Shown here in pieces: positions 8,830 to 17,752 of a stretch of DNA of 64,000 bases. The position numbers and the translations under genes are program-made. This DNA comes from Crystallibacter degradans (GTDB lineage: Bacteria; Actinomycetota; Actinomycetes; Actinomycetales; Micrococcaceae): NCBI RefSeq assembly GCF_012952295.1, contig NZ_JABBCH010000012.1:62001-126000 (forward strand), in the 5' to 3' direction. Below the pieces are notes generated by a model, which was not told the DNA's origin, did no database searches, and saw only the letters and a program-made list of their open reading frames with translations. How positions within the stretch are numbered: position 1 is the stretch's first letter; each line of letters starts with the position of its first letter.

Positions 8830-9249
8830 ATGCGAAAGCTCATCCTGTCCGTCAGCGGAGTCCTTGCGGTACTGGCGCTGGCGGGGTGCAGCGGCGGGCC
8901 CGAGGGCGTTGGCGCCCTCGAGCAGGACGCCACTGCAGGAGATGCCCTTCCTGCCTATGCACGGGACGCGAAGATTGTTCCCTCGTCCTCACGGTTGTTA
9001 GGGGAAGCAGCCGAACTCAAGTTCTATGTGGCAAAGCCAGCGAACGCCTCCGCCGCATCGGCCGTCTGCGTCGTCGTGGACCGCGGCCACGAGCAGGACT
9101 GGGGATCGGGGTGCTCACAAAGCGCTCCAGTCTCCCTGATGTACGGCGGCGTCGAAGCCATGCTGGTGCCCGACGGATTCAATGCCGGGAAGCTAGTGGA
9201 CGAAGGCTGGGCCCAGCTGCACGCCAACCTCCTCGTGGCCGGCTTATAA
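8830..9249 (+). CDS. Putative lipoprotein
   Basis: A 139-residue secreted protein of unknown function. The N-terminus is a type II signal: positive MRK, hydrophobic core, then lipobox L-A-G-C (Cys20), so the mature protein should be lipid-anchored to the outer face of the membrane. The mature part has two Cys (VCVVVD and GSGCSQS) that may form a disulphide and no repeats. GGAAAGG lies eight bases upstream of ATG 8830. It is convergent with the aminotransferase gene, 15 bases apart, with no clear operon partner. Confidence 0.65.
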   Translation: MRKLILSVSGVLAVLALAGCSGGPEGVGALEQDATAGDALPAYARDAKIVPSSSRLLGEAAELKFYVAKPANASAASAVCVVVDRGHEQDWGSGCSQSAPVSLMYGGVEAMLVPDGFNAGKLVDEGWAQLHANLLVAGL

Positions 9250-9264
9250 CTGGCGCAGTGCCCT

Positions 9265-10479
9265 TCAGGCCTGGCTGCGGCTCTCCTGGAAGCGGATGAT
9301 GCGCTCCACGGCTTCGGCCACGGCCTCCCGGCCGGCAGCAAAAGAGAGCCTGACGGACCGGCGGCCGCGAACGGCGTCGAAATCGGAGCCCGGCACCAGC
9401 GCCACACCTTCCTGCTCCAGCAGCGCCCGGCAATACTCGCCGGAGTCCGCAAAACCGGACAGTTGGTCCCCCAGCTCGGCGTAGAGATAGAACGCCCCGT
9501 CTGCCGGCGCGGCCGTTCCCCACTGCAGCCTGCCGAGGTTGTCCAGCAGGATCCGCCGGATCGCGGCGAACTCGGCCACGGCGGCATCGGCCTGACTATA
9601 GGAGTCCTCGCTAAAGGCCTCGACGGCCGCCAGCTGTGCGGGCGCAGGCGGGCAGAGCGCCACGTTGCCAGCGAGGGCATCCATCGCCGGCGCCAGATCC
9701 CGCGGCATCAGCGCCCAGCCCAGCCGCCAGCCGGTCATCCCCCAGTACTTCGAAAACGAGGAAATAACGACGCCGGTCCGGTCCAGTTCCCACGCACACA
9801 CACCTCGGGCGTCCGGCGCCTCGGGACCGGCGGGGTAGGTGATGCCATGGTAGATTTCGTCGCTCACCAGCCGCACCCCGTTGGCCGCACACCACTGCGT
9901 CAGCGCCGCAAGCTCCGCACGGGAGACCATCGTCCCGGTAGGGTTCGCCGGTGAGGCGAGGATCAGTCCGGCAAGCGGACCGTGCGCGGCGGCTGCGGCG
10001 TCCAGCAGGGCCGGCGTCGGCTGGTAGCGCTCGGCCGGACCGCAGTCGATCTCCACCACCTCGCAGCCGAGCGAGCTGAGGATGTTCCGGTAGGCGGGGT
10101 ACCCGGGCCGGGCCAGCGCCACCCGGTCACCCGGGTTGAAGGCGGCCAGGAACGTGAGCATGAACGCGCCCGAGGAGCCGGTGGTGATGGCCACGTCGTC
10201 GACTTCAAGTTCCAGCCCGTACCAGCGGCGGTAGTGGCCTGCCACGGCTTCGCGCAATTCGCTGATGCCCAAGGCGCTGGTGTAGGTCAGCGGCATGCCG
10301 GAGGCGTGCACCTCCGCTGCCCTGGCCGACACTCCCCGAGGCGCCCCGCCGGAGGGCTCGCCGGCACAGAGCGAGATCACCTCACGCCCGGCTGCCCGCA
10401 TCTGGGCAACCCGGTGCAGGATCTTCATGACTTCGAAGTGCGGAACGAGGGCGCGGTCAGCCACCTTCAGCGGGTTCAA
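9265..10479 (-). CDS. PLP-dependent class I/II aminotransferase
   Basis: A 404-residue fold-type I aminotransferase. Recognisable are SPANPTG with the PLP-binding Asn179, SDEIYHG with Asp207 and Tyr210, and SFSKYWGMTGWRLGW with the Schiff-base Lys244. The N-terminal P-L-T-Y-T-S-A-L-G-I-S-E-L-R-E-A region is typical of aspartate/alanine-type enzymes. The amino-acid substrate cannot be set from sequence alone. The start lies 13 bases after the stop of an upstream universal stress protein gene on the same strand, so the two are probably one transcript. Confidence 0.85.
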   Translation of the reverse strand: MNPLKVADRALVPHFEVMKILHRVAQMRAAGREVISLCAGEPSGGAPRGVSARAAEVHASGMPLTYTSALGISELREAVAGHYRRWYGLELEVDDVAITTGSSGAFMLTFLAAFNPGDRVALARPGYPAYRNILSSLGCEVVEIDCGPAERYQPTPALLDAAAAAHGPLAGLILASPANPTGTMVSRAELAALTQWCAANGVRLVSDEIYHGITYPAGPEAPDARGVCAWELDRTGVVISSFSKYWGMTGWRLGWALMPRDLAPAMDALAGNVALCPPAPAQLAAVEAFSEDSYSQADAAVAEFAAIRRILLDNLGRLQWGTAAPADGAFYLYAELGDQLSGFADSGEYCRALLEQEGVALVPGSDFDAVRGRRSVRLSFAAGREAVAEAVERIIRFQESRSQA

Positions 10480-10492
10480 CCAGTGCCCGCTC

Positions 10493-10918
10493 TCAGGAGT
10501 CGGTCTTGGCGATGTACACGTCGCAGGACGCGCGCTGCGCCACGGACGTTGCCACGCTCCCGAGCACCCGGCCCAACCCCTTCATCCCCACATTTCCGAC
10601 CACGATCAGCTGCGCGTCCACCCGCTCGGCCTCGTTGATCAGGGCGTCCTGAGGCTTGCCGTGGAGTGCGGCATAGCTGGTGGCCAGCCCTTCCGTGGCG
10701 AGATCCTCGGCGGCCTTCTTCGCAACCTTTTCGGCCGTTTCCGAGTCCGACAGGTACCACTTGTCGTTCCCGATGCGCACCACCTCGGCGTTATCGGTCG
10801 CATGGGCGGTGACCACCCTTAGCTCCGCCGAGAGTCCGGCGGCAAGCTGTGCGGCAGTTCGGGCAGCCTTCATCGACGTTTCGCTGCCATCCACTCCAAC
10901 AATGATGATTCCGGCCAT
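10493..10918 (-). CDS. Universal stress protein
   Basis: A 141-residue UspA-type protein. It begins MAGIIIVGVDGSETS, with the usual first strand and the Asp of the nucleotide site, and ends with GNVGMKGLGRVLGSVA, close to the G-x2-G-x9-G-S/T ATP-binding signature. The start at 10918 is preferred because AGGAGA lies five to six bases upstream; the frame is open a further 21 codons. It is the first gene of a likely operon with the aminotransferase. Usp proteins respond to starvation and stress; a specific role here is unknown. Confidence 0.85.
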   Translation of the reverse strand: MAGIIIVGVDGSETSMKAARTAAQLAAGLSAELRVVTAHATDNAEVVRIGNDKWYLSDSETAEKVAKKAAEDLATEGLATSYAALHGKPQDALINEAERVDAQLIVVGNVGMKGLGRVLGSVATSVAQRASCDVYIAKTDS

Positions 10919-11008
10919 CGGGGTCTCCTCTTCGAGAATGTCATCGGGACCGCTCGGGGGCGGCTTGAAACCAACATACATGCGTTACCGCAGTGCCTGC
11001 CGCAGAAA

Positions 11009-11040
11009 GCACTTGTAGTACAGGTTAGGCACTTGTACTA
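11009..11040 (+). promoter_or_regulatory. Two direct repeats, candidate FadR/GntR operators
   Basis: GCACTTGTAGTA (11009-11020) and GCACTTGTACTA (11029-11040) differ at one base and are spaced exactly 20 bp, two helical turns. The first includes TGT-AGT-ACA, a TGTnnnACA symmetry seen in FadR-type sites. They lie 34-65 bases before the talarate/galactarate dehydratase start, whose operon encodes a FadR-type regulator. Confidence 0.45.
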
Positions 11041-11073
11041 TTTCTAGCATCGCCACCCAATAAAAGGACTCCG

Positions 11074-12252
11074 ATGACAGCCACCACCTTTTCCAATCCG
11101 CTTGCCGCCATCTCCGGCGGTGAGGCCACCACGGACCGCATCCGGCATGTAAAGCTCTCCACACTGACTCTGCCGCTGCAGACGCCGATCAGCGATGCCA
11201 AAGTCCTGACCGGCCGGCAGAAGCCGATGACCGAGATTGTGTTCCTCTTCGCCGAGATCACCACGCAGGACGGCCACCACGGCATCGGTTTCAGCTACTC
11301 CAAGCGTGCCGGCGGCCCCGCCCAGTACGCCCATGCCAAGGAGGTCGCGGACAACCTGATCGGCGAGGACCCCAATGACATCGGCCGGGTCTACCAGAAG
11401 CTGCTCTGGGCCGGCGCCTCGGTGGGCCGCAGCGGCGTCGCCACCCAGGCCATCGCCGCGCTGGACATCGCGCTCTACGACCTCAAGGCCAAGCGGGCGA
11501 ACCTGCCGCTGGCCAAGCTCCTCGGCGCCTACCGCGATTCCGTACAGACCTACAACACCTCGGGCGGCTTCCTACAGGCCCCCATCGAGGAGGTCAAGGA
11601 CCGTGCCAGTGCCTCGCTGGCCGCGGGCATCGGCGGCATTAAGATCAAGGTGGGCCAGCCGGACACCAAGCTTGATCTCGCCCGCGTCACCGCCGTGCGC
11701 GAGCACCTTGGCGACGACGTGCCGCTGATGGTGGATGCCAACCAGCAGTGGGACCGGCCCACGGCCATGCGCTTCGGCCGGGTGCTGGAACAGTTCAACC
11801 TGGTCTGGATCGAAGAACCCCTGGACGCCTACGACGCCGAAGGCCACGCCCTGCTGGCCAACGCCCTGGACACCTCCATCGCCACCGGCGAGATGCTCTC
11901 CAGCGTCACCGAGCACATCAGCCTGATCGACAACCGCAGCGTGGACATCATCCAGCCGGACGCCCCGCGGATCGGCGGCATCACTCCCTTCCTCCGTCTG
12001 GCAGCCCTGGCAGACCAGGCCGGGCTTCAGCTGGCGCCGCATTTCGCCATGGAAATCCACCTGCACCTGGCCGCGGCCTACCCCCGCGAGCCGTGGGTAG
12101 AGCACTTCGAGTGGCTCAACCCGCTGTTCAACGAGCGCCTGGAAACCCGCGAGGGCCGCATGATCGTCCCCAACCGGCCCGGCCTGGGCTTCACGCTCAG
12201 CGAGCAGGCCCATGCCTGGACCACGGACACGGTAGAGTTCGGCACGAAATAG
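11074..12252 (+). CDS. L-talarate/galactarate dehydratase (enolase superfamily)
   Basis: A 392-residue enolase-superfamily acid-sugar dehydratase. Residues read in the sequence are K190-I-K192 (base pair on strand 2), metal ligands D221, E247 and E273, and H323 in APHFAME. Each sits five positions before the residue I recall for the Salmonella talarate/galactarate dehydratase, so order and spacing are conserved. The reaction removes water from the aldarate to give 5-dehydro-4-deoxyglucarate, the substrate of the kdgD product encoded downstream. AAAGGA precedes the ATG. The next gene, a FadR-type regulator, follows after 36 bases, probably in the same transcript. Confidence 0.85.
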   Translation: MTATTFSNPLAAISGGEATTDRIRHVKLSTLTLPLQTPISDAKVLTGRQKPMTEIVFLFAEITTQDGHHGIGFSYSKRAGGPAQYAHAKEVADNLIGEDPNDIGRVYQKLLWAGASVGRSGVATQAIAALDIALYDLKAKRANLPLAKLLGAYRDSVQTYNTSGGFLQAPIEEVKDRASASLAAGIGGIKIKVGQPDTKLDLARVTAVREHLGDDVPLMVDANQQWDRPTAMRFGRVLEQFNLVWIEEPLDAYDAEGHALLANALDTSIATGEMLSSVTEHISLIDNRSVDIIQPDAPRIGGITPFLRLAALADQAGLQLAPHFAMEIHLHLAAAYPREPWVEHFEWLNPLFNERLETREGRMIVPNRPGLGFTLSEQAHAWTTDTVEFGTK

Positions 12253-12288
12253 CCGCCGAGACCACCCCCGCCGAGAACAAGGACCATC

Positions 12289-13011
12289 ATGGACGAGCCC
12301 GCCGCCGTCGACCGCGGTTCCTCCCGCAGCCTCACCCAGTCCGTGGTGGAGCAGATCAGGAGCAGCATTGTCGACGGCGGCATCGGCCCGGGCGACAAGC
12401 TGCCGGCCGAAAGCGCGCTCATGGCGCAGTTCGCCGTCAGCCGCACCGTCATCCGCGAGGCGATCTCGCGGCTGCAGGCGGCCGGACTGGTGGAAACCTA
12501 CCGTGGCAAGGGCACCTATGTGCTGACCCGGCCCAGCGAGGAGTCCTTCACCGCGGGGCCGGAGCAGATCCGCACCCCCGAGGACCGGCTGCAATTGCTC
12601 GACTTCCGGCTCGGGCTGGAGGTGGAGGCCTCAGCCTTGGCCGCGCTGCGCCGGACCCCCACCCAGCTGGCCAAGATCGGCGCGGCGTTGGCGGACTTCC
12701 GCGCCGCTCGGAACAAGCCCAGCGAGGCGGTGGAGGCGGACTTCCGGTTCCACCGGGCCGTCGCCGTGGCCACCAACAACCGGTTCTACGTGGATCTGCT
12801 CGCCTCCCTCGGCCCCGCGATGATCGCCATGCCCCAGACCCGGCTGCTGGCGAACAACGACGACGGCGAAGAGACGCACTTCTCCCGCGTAGCCTTCGAA
12901 CACGAGACGGTCTTCGACGCCATCGGGCGGCAGGACGCGCAATCAGCCGCCGCCGCCATGCGCACGCATCTGGCCAACTCCCGCGCCCGCTTAGCACGCC
13001 GTCCCGACTAG
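12289..13011 (+). CDS. GntR family regulator, FadR subfamily
   Basis: A 240-residue one-component regulator. The N-terminal winged helix reads LTQSVVEQIRSSIVDG, then LPAESALMAQFAVSRTVIRE, and GKGTYVL closes the wing. The C-terminal FCD domain (about residues 90-230) keeps Asp and His metal ligands in ADFRFHRAVA and AFEHETVFDAI. FadR/FCD regulators usually repress sugar-acid genes and release DNA when a small acid binds. Its place behind the talarate/galactarate dehydratase, and the paired repeats upstream of that gene, suggest autoregulation of an aldarate operon. A bidirectional terminator follows. Confidence 0.85.
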   Translation: MDEPAAVDRGSSRSLTQSVVEQIRSSIVDGGIGPGDKLPAESALMAQFAVSRTVIREAISRLQAAGLVETYRGKGTYVLTRPSEESFTAGPEQIRTPEDRLQLLDFRLGLEVEASALAALRRTPTQLAKIGAALADFRAARNKPSEAVEADFRFHRAVAVATNNRFYVDLLASLGPAMIAMPQTRLLANNDDGEETHFSRVAFEHETVFDAIGRQDAQSAAAAMRTHLANSRARLARRPD

Positions 13012-13084
13012 CCCACTCGGCCTGGCCGCACAAAACTCGCACAAACCGGGCTGTTCAGCGCGGGCCTCCAATTCTTCCCACAGC

Positions 13085-13135
13085 ACGACGGCGGCTGCCG
13101 GCCTTTCGAACGAAAAGGCCGGGAGCCGCCGTCGT
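13085..13135. terminator. Bidirectional terminator between gntR and usp
   Basis: A 12-bp arm (13085-13096 / 13124-13135), a G-G mismatch and a further 9-bp arm (13098-13106 / 13114-13122) close on a 7-base loop. It sits between convergent genes. Both outer arms contain the recurring decamer ACGACGGCGG. Confidence 0.75.
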
Positions 13136-13144
13136 ACGCGGTAT

Positions 13145-13546
13145 CTAGAAGCCGTCCGGCGCCTTGACCGCGAGCACCGGGCGGTCCGCCTGGAGCAGGA
13201 TCCGCTGGGCCTGGCTTCCCATGATGAACTTGCCCACCTGGGAGCGCTTGCGCAGGCCGATGACGATCAAGGAGGCGTTGACAGCGTCCGCCACGTCCAT
13301 CAACTCGTCGGTCAGGTCATCGGTGTGGCCGGGCTGGCGCACGGTGGCGGTGATGCCCGCGTCCGCGGCCCGCTGCACCAGCTCGGCAACCTGCTCGGGC
13401 GAGGCCAGCGCGGCATCAACCGGGGCGCCCTTGCGCGGGGAATTGAGGATCACCATGTCCAGTCCGCGCAGCTTGGCTTCCGCGATGCCAGCGGTGAGCG
13501 CGGCTTCGCCTTCGGGGGTGGGCAGGTAGCCGACCAGGATACTCAT
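13145..13546 (-). CDS. Universal stress protein co-translated with tctA
   Basis: A 133-residue UspA-type protein: MSILVGYLPTPEG at the N-terminus, SLIVIGLRKRSQVGKFIMGS as the nucleotide-loop region, and RPVLAVK as the last strand. Its ATG overlaps the tctA stop (ATGA at 13543-13546), so it is the last gene of the tctC-tctB-tctA-usp operon and probably translationally coupled. Coupling to a tripartite tricarboxylate transporter suggests it senses the state of uptake or binds the permease, but that is inference. Confidence 0.85.
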   Translation of the reverse strand: MSILVGYLPTPEGEAALTAGIAEAKLRGLDMVILNSPRKGAPVDAALASPEQVAELVQRAADAGITATVRQPGHTDDLTDELMDVADAVNASLIVIGLRKRSQVGKFIMGSQAQRILLQADRPVLAVKAPDGF

Positions 13547-15084
13547 ACTGATTCCTTTTCATTCTTCCGCGACGGATCGTCGGTGTTGGTGGCCTTTTTG
13601 GCGTGGGCTTTCTTGAACAGAGACTGGATCAGCGGCAGGAAGATCACCATCAGGAAGACCAGCAGCAGCACGCCGGAAATCGGACGGCTGACGAAGCCGG
13701 CCGCGTCGCCGCCGAAGACCAGCAGCGAACGGCGCAGGTTCTCTTCCAGCAGGGCACCGAGCACGAAGGCCAGCACGAGCGGCCCCGGTTCGAAGCCGAA
13801 CTTCTTCATCAGGTAGCCGATCACGCCGAAGAAGATGACCAGCCAGATGTCGAAGACGCTGTTGCGGATGGTGTAGACGCCGATCAGCGTGATCAGCACG
13901 GTGATTGGGGCCAGGATGGCTGCCCGCACGCGCAGGATCTTGACGAAGATGCCCACCAGCGGAATGGACATGATCAGCAGCAGGATGTTGCCGATGTACA
14001 TCGAGTTCACCACGCCCCAGAAGAGTTCCGGGTCGTTGGCCACCAGCTGCGGGCCGGGCGTGACGCCCTGGATCAGCAGCGCGCCGAAGATGATGGCCAT
14101 GGTGGCGTTGGCGGGGATGCCCAGAGTCAGCAGCGGGATGAACGACGACGTTGCCGCCGCGTTGTTGGCCGATTCCGGTGCGGCAACGCCCTCCACCGCG
14201 CCGCGGCCGAACCGCTCGGGGTTCTTGGCGCGCTTTTTCTCCATGGCGTACGCCGCCAGCGAGGAGAGCGTGGCGCCGCCGCCGGGCAGGATGCCCAGGA
14301 AGAAGCCCAGGACCGAGCCGCGGCCGATGGCACCGGAGGACTGCTTGAGGTCCTGGCGCGAGGGCCACACGTTGGCCACCTTCGCGGGAGCCTGCACCTT
14401 GTTGTGGCGCTGCTCCAGGTTGTAGAGGATTTCGCCGAGCCCGAAGATGCCCATGGCGATCGGCACGAAGTCGAGGCCGTCGGCCAGCGATAGGCTGCCG
14501 AAGGTGAAGCGGGATTCGCCGGTGAAGCCGTCGCGGCCCACCGTGGCGAGCAGCAGGCCGAGGCCTGCGGCGATCACGGATTTGAGTTTGCCGCCGTTGC
14601 TGACCGTGGCCACCAGGAGGATGCCCAGCAGTGCCAGGGCCGTGTATTCGGGCGGGCCGAAGTCCAGCGCGAAGCCGGCCACGATGGGGGCCAGCAGGGT
14701 CAGGCCGATGATGGATACGGTGCCGCCGATAAAGGAGCCGATGGCCGCGATACCCAGCGCCGTTCCGGCCTTGCCCTGCTTGGCCAGCGCGTAGCCGTCG
14801 AACACCGTGACCACGGCGGAGGCCTCGCCCGGCAGCCGGAGCAGGACGGAGGTGATGGTGCCGCCGTACTGCGCACCGTAGAAGATGCCGGCCAGCATGA
14901 TGATGGCGGTGACCGGCTCCACGCCGTAGGTCAGCGGCAGCAGGATTGCGATGGTCGCGGCGGGGCCGAGGCCCGGCAGCACACCGATCAGCATGCCGAT
15001 CATGACGCCGAGCAGGCAGTACAACAGGTTCATCGGTTCCAGCACCACGCCGAAACCGTTGATCACCGGTTCAAAAAATTCCAT
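13543..15084 (-). CDS. tctA: Tripartite tricarboxylate transporter, large permease TctA
   Basis: A 513-residue very hydrophobic protein with about 12 membrane segments. It has the TctA hallmarks: the early GVLPGLGPAATIAILLPL loop and its pseudo-repeat GILPGGGATLSSLAAYA, plus APESANNAAATSSFIPLLTL. TctA forms the main channel of a sodium- or proton-driven importer that uses a periplasmic-type binding protein. Gene order tctC-tctB-tctA-usp on the minus strand and the surrounding aldarate genes suggest that galactarate or glucarate is carried rather than citrate. Confidence 0.9.
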   Translation of the reverse strand: MEFFEPVINGFGVVLEPMNLLYCLLGVMIGMLIGVLPGLGPAATIAILLPLTYGVEPVTAIIMLAGIFYGAQYGGTITSVLLRLPGEASAVVTVFDGYALAKQGKAGTALGIAAIGSFIGGTVSIIGLTLLAPIVAGFALDFGPPEYTALALLGILLVATVSNGGKLKSVIAAGLGLLLATVGRDGFTGESRFTFGSLSLADGLDFVPIAMGIFGLGEILYNLEQRHNKVQAPAKVANVWPSRQDLKQSSGAIGRGSVLGFFLGILPGGGATLSSLAAYAMEKKRAKNPERFGRGAVEGVAAPESANNAAATSSFIPLLTLGIPANATMAIIFGALLIQGVTPGPQLVANDPELFWGVVNSMYIGNILLLIMSIPLVGIFVKILRVRAAILAPITVLITLIGVYTIRNSVFDIWLVIFFGVIGYLMKKFGFEPGPLVLAFVLGALLEENLRRSLLVFGGDAAGFVSRPISGVLLLVFLMVIFLPLIQSLFKKAHAKKATNTDDPSRKNEKESV

Positions 15085-15093
15085 GAGTCTTCC

Positions 15094-15663
15094 CTAGAAC
15101 AAATGCGGGACGGGCACGCCGAGGGCCACGACGAAGATCAGGTAGAAGGCGGCGACAACGGCGAAGCTGAGCACCGTGGACATCCGCCAGGTTTCCTTGC
15201 CCAGGAACCTCAGCCAGACGAACGTCAGCAGCAGGGACGGGATCTCGAAACCGACAGTCCCCACCAGCAGCACGAATCCGATCAGGGTGCCGACCCCGGA
15301 GAGCACGGCCCAGCTTGAGGAGGAGAACTTCTCGGCGTCCAGCGTGTTCCGGCCGAAGACCGCGAGCGCGGTGGCCAGGACAACCAGCACCACACTGATG
15401 ATGAACGGCCACATGCCGGGCTCCGGCGCCTCGGGCGTCCCCAGCCCCATGGCCAGGGAGAGGAAAATGCCGGCAACGCCAATAACGACGACGACGGCGG
15501 CCGCCGCGATGTTGGCCAGCGGGCCCGCTGCCGGGGGTTTGTCCTCGTCCCATTCGGCCGCGAGCTGCTCCGGCGTCAGATCATCGAGTACGGAGCCCGC
15601 CTCGGCGGCAGCGCGGACGTCGCTGCCGCCGAGGTTGGAACCATCACCGTTGGGTGATGTCAC
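15094..15663 (-). CDS. tctB: Tripartite tricarboxylate transporter, small permease TctB
   Basis: A 189-residue membrane protein with four predicted membrane segments (IAAAAVVVVIGVAGIFLSL, WPFIISVVLVVLATALAVF, LIGFVLLVGTVGFEIPSLL and a C-terminal one), as in TctB, and a hydrophilic N-terminal tail of about 45 residues. The start is GTG overlapping the tctC stop (GTGA at 15660-15663), which supports this start and translational coupling. Nine bases separate it from tctA. It is the small permease subunit of the importer encoded by the operon. Confidence 0.8.
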   Translation of the reverse strand: MTSPNGDGSNLGGSDVRAAAEAGSVLDDLTPEQLAAEWDEDKPPAAGPLANIAAAAVVVVIGVAGIFLSLAMGLGTPEAPEPGMWPFIISVVLVVLATALAVFGRNTLDAEKFSSSSWAVLSGVGTLIGFVLLVGTVGFEIPSLLLTFVWLRFLGKETWRMSTVLSFAVVAAFYLIFVVALGVPVPHLF

Positions 15664-16676
15664 TTCTCGCCTCCGAGATCAACGCCGTACTCCTCGGTGA
15701 GAGCCTTGTACTTCTCGGCGTAGCCCTTCCAGTCTGCGGCCAGCTGCTCGCCGTCAATCTGGGTCGGAGTGAACAGGTTCTGCTCGTTGAACTCCTTGTA
15801 CTTCTCGGACTCGAACGCAGCGGTGAAGGCTTCCTTCAGCTCGGCCAGGACCGGCTCCGGGGTGCCCTTCGGGGCGGCGACCGCACGGTACTGGGACACC
15901 GGAACGTCGTAGCCAGCCTCGACGGCGGTGGGCGTGTCCGGCAGGTACTGGTTGCGCTCTTCGGAGAAGGTCACGATCGGGGTCAGCTTGCCGGCCTCGA
16001 TCTGCGGCATGGCCTCGCCCAGCTGGATGGTCGCCAGGTCCACCTGGTTGCCCAGCAGCGCGGTCATGGCCGGGGAGCCGCCGTCGAACGGAACATCGGT
16101 TCCCTCAACCTCGGCCTGCTTGAACAGCAGTGCCTGGGCCAGCTGGCTGCCGGTGCCGACGCCGGTGGTGGCGAAGTTGAACTTCTTGTCGGCGCTGGTG
16201 ATGTCCTCCATGGTCTTCAGGCCGGAGTCTGCGTTGGCTACCAGTACGTAGTCGTCTTGGGAGATGCCGGTGATGACCTCGACATCATCCAGCGAGACCG
16301 CTTCTTCTTCGCTGACGGCCAGCGGGGTGATGGTGATCAGGGAGGCATTGAGCAGAATCAGGTTCTGGCCGTCCGGCTCCATGCCGGCAACTTCCTTGGT
16401 GGCCAGGGCGCCGTTGGCGCCGGGCTTGTTGACCACGGGAATGGCCACGCCCAGCGGGTCTGCGGCGTTCTCGGCCAGGGCGCGGCCGATCCGGTCGGTG
16501 CTGCCGCCCGGATCCTGACCGATGGTCAGGGTCACAGGACCGGACGGGAACTCGCTGCCGTCTGCGGCTGCCCCGGAGTCGGCCACGTTGCCGCCGCAGG
16601 CAGTCATGCTCAGGGCAAGCGCCAGGCCCGCACTGGCGGACACGGCCCCGCGGCGGGTGAGCTTGGATGCAAACAT
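15660..16676 (-). CDS. tctC: Tripartite tricarboxylate transporter substrate-binding protein TctC
   Basis: A 338-residue exported binding protein. A signal with KLTRRGAVSAS, a hydrophobic core and a lipobox-like S-M-T-A-C precedes the mature region. It shares typical Bug/TctC features: PSGPVTLTIGQDPGGSTDRIGR, a central loop LLNASLITITPLAV, and a late P-D-T-P-T-A-V-E-A-G-Y-D-V. AAAGGAG lies eight bases before ATG 16676, so this start is chosen although the frame is open further. It is the first gene of tctCBA-usp and is divergent from the LysR gene. Aldarates are the likely ligands by context. Confidence 0.85.
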   Translation of the reverse strand: MFASKLTRRGAVSASAGLALALSMTACGGNVADSGAAADGSEFPSGPVTLTIGQDPGGSTDRIGRALAENAADPLGVAIPVVNKPGANGALATKEVAGMEPDGQNLILLNASLITITPLAVSEEEAVSLDDVEVITGISQDDYVLVANADSGLKTMEDITSADKKFNFATTGVGTGSQLAQALLFKQAEVEGTDVPFDGGSPAMTALLGNQVDLATIQLGEAMPQIEAGKLTPIVTFSEERNQYLPDTPTAVEAGYDVPVSQYRAVAAPKGTPEPVLAELKEAFTAAFESEKYKEFNEQNLFTPTQIDGEQLAADWKGYAEKYKALTEEYGVDLGGEK

Positions 16677-16829
16677 GTAAGTCTCCTTTTGGATGGTGCA
16701 GGGTGTGGCTGCGGACCCGTGAACGGTTGTGAGGCCCATCACCACTGCAAGGTGCTTCTGGAAGCCTAGGGACAGCTCATGATACTTGTCCAAGCCCAAT
16801 AAGGCATGAAGTGATACCCTCTGTGCATC

Positions 16830-17708
16830 ATGTACTCACTCGACCAGCTTCGCGGTTTCGTGGCCGTTGCCGAAGAACTTCACTTCGGCCGCGCCGCGGA
16901 ACGCCTTAATATGACCCAGCCGCCCCTGAGCCGGCAAATCCAGAAACTTGAGCGCGGCATCCAGGTGCAGCTGTTCGAGCGGGACAACCGCCGGGTGACG
17001 CTGACTGCGGCCGGCGAAGCCTTCCTCGTCGAGGCGCGCAAACTGCTCGCCCTGGCTGACAGCGCCCCGGATCTTGCCCGGCGGATCTCCGCCGGTGCCG
17101 CGGGCACCATCCGCATCGGCTTCACCGCGGCCTCCACCTATGGACTGCTGGGCGCGCTGTTGAACGAGATCGGGACGCACCTGCCGGAGATCGACGTCGA
17201 ACTCACCGAGATGGTGACGCGCGAACAGATCCCGGCCCTGGTGAAGGGCGAAATCGATATCGGGCTGGCGCGGCCGCCCTTTGACGAGGAGCTGTTCGAC
17301 TCGCGGCTGCTGTACCGGGAACCCATGGTGGCCGCCCTGCCCGCGGGGCACCCGCTGGGGCGGCTGGGGCGCGCGATCACCGGGGAGGACCTGCGCAACG
17401 AAGACCTGATCATGCACTCCCCCACCCAGGCCCGCTACTTCTACGACCTGGTGGTCCGGACCCTGCCGGTCACCAACACCAACTTTGTCCATACCGTGAG
17501 CCAGATCCTGACCATGGTGCTGCTGGTGGCCGCCGGGCGCGGCATTGCGCTGGTCCCGCAGTCGTCCAGTGTGCTGGGCATCGACGGCGTGGAGTATGCA
17601 CAGGTGGAGGGTTTCGGCGAGGACCCGGTTGAGCTGTATGCCATTTGGCAGCGGGATGCCCGCAATCCCGCCCTGCTCCGAGTGATGGACCTGATCGAGC
17701 AGGCCTGA
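16830..17708 (+). CDS. LysR family transcriptional regulator
   Basis: A 292-residue LTTR. The winged helix is clear: MYSLDQLRGFVAVAEELHFG, AAERLNMTQPPLSRQIQKLE and the wing LFERDNRRVTLTAAG. The effector-binding part (residues 90-290) starts GTIRIGFTAAS. It is divergent from tctC (153 bases between starts) and 167 bases upstream of kdgD, so it probably controls the importer, the glucarate operon or both. Copies of TGATAC lie in the tctC gap (16780, 16812), and GTATcaaaccATAC lies before kdgD. Confidence 0.85.
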   Translation: MYSLDQLRGFVAVAEELHFGRAAERLNMTQPPLSRQIQKLERGIQVQLFERDNRRVTLTAAGEAFLVEARKLLALADSAPDLARRISAGAAGTIRIGFTAASTYGLLGALLNEIGTHLPEIDVELTEMVTREQIPALVKGEIDIGLARPPFDEELFDSRLLYREPMVAALPAGHPLGRLGRAITGEDLRNEDLIMHSPTQARYFYDLVVRTLPVTNTNFVHTVSQILTMVLLVAAGRGIALVPQSSSVLGIDGVEYAQVEGFGEDPVELYAIWQRDARNPALLRVMDLIEQA

Positions 17709-17752
17709 TGCGCCGCTGAACGTTAGGCCCCCGCCGTCGTAATGCTGGGAAG

